The translations under genes and the position numbers were made by a program. This document shows positions 63,401-64,000 of a DNA stretch of 64,000 nt, in pieces (the first letter of the stretch is position 1; each line of letters opens with the position of its first letter). The notes beneath the pieces were generated by a model that was given only the letters and a program-made list of their open reading frames with translations, was not told the origin of the DNA and made no database searches. This DNA is from Nonomuraea aurantiaca. Lineage in GTDB: Bacteria > Actinomycetota > Actinomycetes > Streptosporangiales > Streptosporangiaceae. The stretch covers positions 274,247 to 338,246 of the forward strand of contig NZ_JAIWNB010000010.1 of assembly GCF_020215705.1 (NCBI RefSeq), read 5' to 3'.

Positions 63401-64000
63401 TCAGACTTCTTCCACGCTGCTCGGCTCACGCCGGGACAGATCGATGCCGAGCTCTTCCGCGGCGCGGAAGACGTCCTCGTCGGTGTCGCGCATCTCGATG
63501 GACATGCCGTCGCTGGAGAGCACCTCGACATTCAGGCACAGCGACTGCATTTCCTTGATGAGGACCTTGAAGGACTCGGGAATTCCCGGCTCGGGGATGT
63601 TCTCGCCCTTGACGATCGCCTCGTAGACCTTCACGCGGCCCAGGACGTCGTCGGACTTGATCGTCAGCAGCTCCTGGAGGGCGTAGGCGGCGCCGTAGGC
63701 CTCCAGAGCCCACACCTCCATCTCACCGAAGCGCTGGCCACCGAACTGGGCCTTACCGCCGAGCGGCTGCTGGGTGATCATGGAGTAGGGGCCGGTCGAA
63801 CGTGCGTGGATCTTGTCGTCGACCAGGTGGAGCAGCTTGAGGATGTAGATGTAGCCGACCGAGATCGGGTACGGGAACGGCTCGCCGGAGCGGCCGTCGA
63901 ACAGCCGGGCCTTCCCGCTGTGCTGAACCAGCCGATCCCCGTCACGGTTGGGAATCGTGCTGTCGAGGAGGCCGACGATCTCTTCCTCGTGGGCGCCGTC
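63401..64000 (-). CDS. rpoB: DNA-directed RNA polymerase subunit beta, 3' end (partial)
   Basis: The last 199 residues are present; the gene continues past the window edge. Diagnostic C-terminal segments are KLLHLVDDKIHARSTGPYSM, QPLGGKAQFGGQRFGEMEVW and AIVKGENIPEPGIPESFK. The rifampicin region is outside the window. Some Nonomuraea carry two rpoB copies, which cannot be assessed here. Confidence 0.97.
   Translation of the reverse strand, partial: DGAHEEEIVGLLDSTIPNRDGDRLVQHSGKARLFDGRSGEPFPYPISVGYIYILKLLHLVDDKIHARSTGPYSMITQQPLGGKAQFGGQRFGEMEVWALEAYGAAYALQELLTIKSDDVLGRVKVYEAIVKGENIPEPGIPESFKVLIKEMQSLCLNVEVLSSDGMSIEMRDTDEDVFRAAEELGIDLSRREPSSVEEV

Overview
This window is chromosomal DNA from a high-GC actinomycete. 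Gene content and order (rpoBC, str, S10, spc and alpha ribosomal clusters, then rplM-rpsI-glmM, coaA and acpS-nnr-alr-tsaE/B-rimI-tsaD), GTG/TTG starts, leaderless TAnnnT promoters and DUF1707/DUF389/PhoX proteins fit Streptosporangiales, perhaps Nonomuraea. The genus is inference. I see no rRNA, tRNA, CRISPR array, IS element or prophage.

Bases 1-4700 hold a SAM methyltransferase, a very repetitive coiled-coil protein, a decayed ECF sigma gene and an epimerase whose upstream region still carries an ECF41-like promoter. Bases 4715-13801 (minus) form a long run of overlapping genes: acpS, nnr, alr, an alpha/beta hydrolase, tsaE, a lipoprotein, a class F sortase, a small-molecule kinase, tsaB, rimI and tsaD. 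It couples t6A tRNA modification, cell-wall alanine and coenzyme repair, with a sortase/lipoprotein/kinase block set inside the tsa genes.

Bases 13827-29344 are mostly accessory: a MocR-type regulator head-to-head with a class V aminotransferase, a Tat-exported PhoX-like protein, coaA, a DUF389 membrane protein, two coupled ABC modules, and a three-gene ATP-grasp / GNAT-like / adenylate-forming ligase operon of unknown product, next to glmM. I rate this trio the best candidate for an undescribed pathway. rpsI-rplM follow, then three plus-strand surface proteins. One is a CAP-domain protein; the other two are paralogues sharing an extracytoplasmic two-cysteine domain I cannot name.

Bases 35076-64000 (minus) are the translation and transcription core: truA, rplQ, rpoA, rpsD, rpsK, rpsM, rpmJ, infA, then a secreted aromatic-rich protein and a DUF1707 protein inserted before map, adk, secY, the spc and S10 clusters, tuf, fusA, rpsG, rpsL, rpoC and the 3' end of rpoB. 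Perfect hairpins lie in many of the gaps and probably divide the cluster into several transcripts. Consensus-like sigma-A promoters are visible upstream of rpsL and rplM.
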